From NCBI GenBank assembly GCA_037893245.1, contig JBAIAA010000603.1, positions 124,001-188,000 on the forward strand: a stretch of DNA of 64,000 nt, in the 5' to 3' direction. Each line of letters opens with the position of its first letter. Positions within the stretch are counted from its first letter, which is position 1. This document shows positions 58,501 to 64,000 of this stretch, one piece after another. The notes under the pieces are model-generated. The model saw only the letters and a list, made by a program, of their open reading frames with translations. It did not search any database and was not told the DNA's origin. This DNA is from Crossaster papposus (taxonomy: Eukaryota; Echinodermata; Asteroidea; Velatida; Solasteridae). The translations under genes and the position numbers were made by a program.

Positions 58501-61500
58501 CCTAATAGCTAAGCTGGATAGAATCCACGGTATTCATATAATAATAATAATTGGGGAGGCTAATCATCCTTACTCGCAGCTGGTGTGCTGAATTGCGAAG
58601 GATGCAAGTGACACCCAATGACTTTTCATGTGTCACGTCACATTAAAGAACCATTTTTTCAAAAGAACCTAAAAACAAATGTAAACATTGGTTTTTATGT
58701 TGAGTATTTCCTAACGTTTCCAAAAATGTATAGTTTAGCAAATCTACACAAACAGTGAACGAAACTTTCAATATGTACATTATGAACCTTACTTGGAGGC
58801 AAAGGCTTTACACACAAGCCACCCAACCCAATCCTATCGGCTTGATCTGTTAGCTAAGCTTGATAGAATCCAAGGTATTATATTCCCATCGACCCAGTCC
58901 TATCGGCCTGACCTTAGCTAAGTTGGATAGAATCCAAGGTATTTATATTCCCATCGACCCAATCCTACCGGCCTGACCTAATAGCTAAGCTGGATAGAAT
59001 CCATGGAAAATCCCAATCGACCCAATCCTATCGGCCTGACCTAATAGCTAAGCTTGATAGAATCCATGGTTTTCATAACCCCATCGACCCAATCCTACCG
59101 GCCTGACCTAATAGCTAAGCTGGATAGAATCCACGGTATTCATATAATAATAATAATTGGGGAGGCTAATCATCCTTACTCGCAGCTGGTGTGCTGAATT
59201 GCGAAGGATGCAAGTGACACCCAATGACTTTTCATGTGTCACGTCACATTAAAGAACCATTTTTTCAAAAGAACCTAAAAACAAATGTAAACATTGGTTT
59301 TTATGTTGAGTATTTCCTAACGTTTCCAAAAATGTATAGTTTAGCAAATCTACACAAACAGTGAACGAAACTTTCAATATGTACATTATGAACCTTACTT
59401 GGAGGCAAAGGCTTTACACACAAGCCACCCAACCCAATCCTATCGGCTTGATCTGTTAGCTAAGCTTGATAGAATCCAAGGTATTATATTCCCATCGACC
59501 CAGTCCTATCGGCCTGACCTTAGCTAAGTTGGATAGAATCCAAGGTATTTATATTCCCATCGACCCAATCCTACCGGCCTGACCTAATAGCTAAGCTGGA
59601 TAGAATCCATGGAAAATCCCAATCGACCCAATCCTATCGGCCTGACCTAATAGCTAAGCTTGATAGAATCCATGGTTTTCATAACCCCATCGACCCAATC
59701 CTACCGGCCTGACCTAATAGCTAAGCTGGATAGAATCCACGGTATTCATATAATAATAATAATTGGGGAGGCTAATCATCCTTACTCGCAGCTGGTGTGC
59801 TGAATTGCGAAGGATGCAAGTGACACCCAATGACTTTTCATGTGTCACGTCACATTAAAGAACCATTTTTTCAAAAGAACCTAAAAACAAATGTAAACAT
59901 TGGTTTTTATGTTGAGTATTTCCTAACGTTTCCAAAAATGTATAGTTTAGCAAATCTACACAAACAGTGAACGAAACTTTCAATATGTACATTATGAACC
60001 TTACTTGGAGGCAAAGGCTTTACACACAAGCCACCCAACCCAATCCTATCGGCTTGATCTGTTAGCTAAGCTTGATAGAATCCAAGGTATTATATTCCCA
60101 TCGACCCAGTCCTATCGGCCTGACCTTAGCTAAGTTGGATAGAATCCAAGGTATTTATATTCCCATCGACCCAATCCTACCGGCCTGACCTAATAGCTAA
60201 GCTGGATAGAATCCATGGAAAATCCCAATCGACCCAATCCTATCGGCCTGACCTAATAGCTAAGCTTGATAGAATCCATGGTTTTCATAACCCCATCGAC
60301 CCAATCCTACCGGCCTGACCTAATAGCTAAGCTGGATAGAATCCACGGTATTCATATAATAATAATAATTGGGGAGGCTAATCATCCTTACTCGCAGCTG
60401 GTGTGCTGAATTGCGAAGGATGCAAGTGACACCCAATGACTTTTCATGTGTCACGTCACATTAAAGAACCATTTTTTCAAAAGAACCTAAAAACAAATGT
60501 AAACATTGGTTTTTATGTTGAGTATTTCCTAACGTTTCCAAAAATGTATAGTTTAGCAAATCTACACAAACAGTGAACGAAACTTTCAATATGTACATTA
60601 TGAACCTTACTTGGAGGCAAAGGCTTTACACACAAGCCACCCAACCCAATCCTATCGGCTTGATCTGTTAGCTAAGCTTGATAGAATCCAAGGTATTATA
60701 TTCCCATCGACCCAGTCCTATCGGCCTGACCTTAGCTAAGTTGGATAGAATCCAAGGTATTTATATTCCCATCGACCCAATCCTACCGGCCTGACCTAAT
60801 AGCTAAGCTGGATAGAATCCATGGAAAATCCCAATCGACCCAATCCTATCGGCCTGACCTAATAGCTAAGCTTGATAGAATCCATGGTTTTCATAACCCC
60901 ATCGACCCAATCCTACCGGCCTGACCTAATAGCTAAGCTGGATAGAATCCACGGTATTCATATAATAATAATAATTGGGGAGGCTAATCATCCTTACTCG
61001 CAGCTGGTGTGCTGAATTGCGAAGGATGCAAGTGACACCCAATGACTTTTCATGTGTCACGTCACATTAAAGAACCATTTTTTCAAAAGAACCTAAAAAC
61101 AAATGTAAACATTGGTTTTTATGTTGAGTATTTCCTAACGTTTCCAAAAATGTATAGTTTAGCAAATCTACACAAACAGTGAACGAAACTTTCAATATGT
61201 ACATTATGAACCTTACTTGGAGGCAAAGGCTTTACACACAAGCCACCCAACCCAATCCTATCGGCTTGATCTGTTAGCTAAGCTTGATAGAATCCAAGGT
61301 ATTATATTCCCATCGACCCAGTCCTATCGGCCTGACCTTAGCTAAGTTGGATAGAATCCAAGGTATTTATATTCCCATCGACCCAATCCTACCGGCCTGA
61401 CCTAATAGCTAAGCTGGATAGAATCCATGGAAAATCCCAATCGACCCAATCCTATCGGCCTGACCTAATAGCTAAGCTTGATAGAATCCATGGTTTTCAT

Positions 61501-63984
61501 AACCCCATCGACCCAATCCTACCGGCCTGACCTAATAGCTAAGCTGGATAGAATCCACGGTATTCATATAATAATAATAATTGGGGAGGCTAATCATCCT
61601 TACTCGCAGCTGGTGTGCTGAATTGCGAAGGATGCAAGTGACACCCAATGACTTTTCATGTGTCACGTCACATTAAAGAACCATTTTTTCAAAAGAACCT
61701 AAAAACAAATGTAAACATTGGTTTTTATGTTGAGTATTTCCTAACGTTTCCAAAAATGTATAGTTTAGCAAATCTACACAAACAGTGAACGAAACTTTCA
61801 ATATGTACATTATGAACCTTACTTGGAGGCAAAGGCTTTACACACAAGCCACCCAACCCAATCCTATCGGCTTGATCTGTTAGCTAAGCTTGATAGAATC
61901 CAAGGTATTATATTCCCATCGACCCAGTCCTATCGGCCTGACCTTAGCTAAGTTGGATAGAATCCAAGGTATTTATATTCCCATCGACCCAATCCTACCG
62001 GCCTGACCTAATAGCTAAGCTGGATAGAATCCATGGAAAATCCCAATCGACCCAATCCTATCGGCCTGACCTAATAGCTAAGCTTGATAGAATCCATGGT
62101 TTTCATAACCCCATCGACCCAATCCTACCGGCCTGACCTAATAGCTAAGCTGGATAGAATCCACGGTATTCATATAATAATAATAATTGGGGAGGCTAAT
62201 CATCCTTACTCGCAGCTGGTGTGCTGAATTGCGAAGGATGCAAGTGACACCCAATGACTTTTCATGTGTCACGTCACATTAAAGAACCATTTTTTCAAAA
62301 GAACCTAAAAACAAATGTAAACATTGGTTTTTATGTTGAGTATTTCCTAACGTTTCCAAAAATGTATAGTTTAGCAAATCTACACAAACAGTGAACGAAA
62401 CTTTCAATATGTACATTATGAACCTTACTTGGAGGCAAAGGCTTTACACACAAGCCACCCAACCCAATCCTATCGGCTTGATCTGTTAGCTAAGCTTGAT
62501 AGAATCCAAGGTATTATATTCCCATCGACCCAGTCCTATCGGCCTGACCTTAGCTAAGTTGGATAGAATCCAAGGTATTTATATTCCCATCGACCCAATC
62601 CTACCGGCCTGACCTAATAGCTAAGCTGGATAGAATCCATGGAAAATCCCAATCGACCCAATCCTATCGGCCTGACCTAATAGCTAAGCTTGATAGAATC
62701 CATGGTTTTCATAACCCCATCGACCCAATCCTACCGGCCTGACCTAATAGCTAAGCTGGATAGAATCCACGGTATTCATATAATAATAATAATTGGGGAG
62801 GCTAATCATCCTTACTCGCAGCTGGTGTGCTGAATTGCGAAGGATGCAAGTGACACCCAATGACTTTTCATGTGTCACGTCACATTAAAGAACCATTTTT
62901 TCAAAAGAACCTAAAAACAAATGTAAACATTGGTTTTTATGTTGAGTATTTCCTAACGTTTCCAAAAATGTATAGTTTAGCAAATCTACACAAACAGTGA
63001 ACGAAACTTTCAATATGTACATTATGAACCTTACTTGGAGGCAAAGGCTTTACACACAAGCCACCCAACCCAATCCTATCGGCTTGATCTGTTAGCTAAG
63101 CTTGATAGAATCCAAGGTATTATATTCCCATCGACCCAGTCCTATCGGCCTGACCTTAGCTAAGTTGGATAGAATCCAAGGTATTTATATTCCCATCGAC
63201 CCAATCCTACCGGCCTGACCTAATAGCTAAGCTGGATAGAATCCATGGAAAATCCCAATCGACCCAATCCTATCGGCCTGACCTAATAGCTAAGCTTGAT
63301 AGAATCCATGGTTTTCATAACCCCATCGACCCAATCCTACCGGCCTGACCTAATAGCTAAGCTGGATAGAATCCACGGTATTCATATAATAATAATAATT
63401 GGGGAGGCTAATCATCCTTACTCGCAGCTGGTGTGCTGAATTGCGAAGGATGCAAGTGACACCCAATGACTTTTCATGTGTCACGTCACATTAAAGAACC
63501 ATTTTTTCAAAAGAACCTAAAAACAAATGTAAACATTGGTTTTTATGTTGAGTATTTCCTAACGTTTCCAAAAATGTATAGTTTAGCAAATCTACACAAA
63601 CAGTGAACGAAACTTTCAATATGTACATTATGAACCTTACTTGGAGGCAAAGGCTTTACACACAAGCCACCCAACCCAATCCTATCGGCTTGATCTGTTA
63701 GCTAAGCTTGATAGAATCCAAGGTATTATATTCCCATCGACCCAGTCCTATCGGCCTGACCTTAGCTAAGTTGGATAGAATCCAAGGTATTTATATTCCC
63801 ATCGACCCAATCCTACCGGCCTGACCTAATAGCTAAGCTGGATAGAATCCATGGAAAATCCCAATCGACCCAATCCTATCGGCCTGACCTAATAGCTAAG
63901 CTTGATAGAATCCATGGTTTTCATAACCCCATCGACCCAATCCTACCGGCCTGACCTAATAGCTAAGCTGGATAGAATCCACGG
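55501..63984 (+). repeat. 14 consecutive 606-bp higher-order units
   Basis: Each unit is one spacer (~290 bp) plus five monomers, two of them with the distinctive CCATGGAAAATCCC and CCATGGTTTTCATAACC joints. Starts are 606 bp apart from 55501 to 63985. Rows compared 6,060 bp apart are letter-for-letter the same. The two units before (54284, 54891) differ only by one and four inserted bases in the spacer and by internal monomer content. Confidence 0.95.
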
Positions 63985-64000
63985 TATTCATATAATAATA

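Larger units (their letters stand above)
48917..64000 (+). repeat. TRMO-derived satellite array (~65-bp monomer)
   Basis: Units of 62-67 bp run CCCAATCCTATCGGCCTGAC, CTAATAGCTAAGCTGGATAG, AATCCAAGGTATTCATA, CCCCATCGA. Read from CGA they code RPNPIGLTLAKLDRIQG followed by IHIPI or variants, which is the core motif that should follow SPH in TRMO exon 2. The first unit is continuous with that exon at 48916. About 13 plain monomers come first (to ~49813); after that monomers alternate with a ~290-bp spacer in higher-order units. The array continues past the window. Many monomers still keep the frame locally, but spacing differences and stops prevent one long protein. Confidence 0.95.

Noticed and set aside
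49814-64000. Regular repeats with spacers suggestive of a CRISPR array
   Set aside because: Monomers are ~65 bp, direct and contiguous, the spacer is the same each time, and the monomer codes for a TRMO fragment. It is a eukaryotic satellite.

Overview
This is eukaryotic, almost certainly metazoan, DNA: spliced exons with GT/AG borders, AT-rich intergenic sequence, tRNA-derived SINEs, degenerate APE-type non-LTR retrotransposons, many foldback and TTAA/TTA-flanked DNA-transposon remnants, and no bacterial-style operons. Abundant TACATG palindromic microsatellites, SINEs with (ATT)n tails and the protein families present suggest a marine invertebrate, perhaps an echinoderm or hemichordate. That placement is inference.

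Layout. 0.8-3.2 kb: a dead reverse-strand LINE broken by a foldback element and by a second retroposon. 6.0-14.7 kb: two neighbouring plus-strand pseudogenes, a tnp2-like transposase and a seven-exon SAMD3-like protein, with paired MITE/palindrome units between and inside them. 16.4-17.1 kb: tandem repeats. 18.1-19.0 kb: a duplicated segment carrying a broken first exon of a TRMO-like tRNA methyltransferase gene. 22.1-22.8 kb: SINE and dispersed repeat. 26.3-29.75 kb: a 3.4-kb unit with inverted ends flanked by TTAA, carrying a THAP-domain reading frame (+) and, on the minus strand, an intact three-exon gene for a P2X7-type ballast (cysteine-rich C-terminal) domain. 29.75-32.6 kb: two direct copies of an unnamed dispersed repeat; a third lies inverted at 44.6-45.5 kb. 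33.3-42.2 kb: an inverted-repeat pair with a GGAATTC-rich minisatellite, enclosing a dead LINE, SINEs and a TTAA MITE. 42.6-46.8 kb: a ~400-bp tandem repeat, a TTA-flanked MITE and a 22-bp palindromic minisatellite. 47.3-48.9 kb: a second TRMO-like copy. 48.9-64 kb: a huge tandem array that runs off the window.

The main discovery is the origin of that array. Its ~65-bp monomer is a piece of TRMO exon 2: read in frame it gives RPNPIGLTLAKLDRIQG, the conserved family core, and the array starts inside the exon of the second TRMO copy. A retroposon of ~290 bp later landed in the array and became part of a 606-bp higher-order unit, repeated 14 times without visible difference at the right end.

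The second is the TTAA-bounded THAP plus P2X7-ballast unit, a candidate Kolobok-like mobile element carrying a host-type signalling domain. The only gene that reads as fully intact is the P2X7-ballast gene; the tnp2, SAMD3-like, THAP and TRMO reading frames all carry frameshifts or stops.
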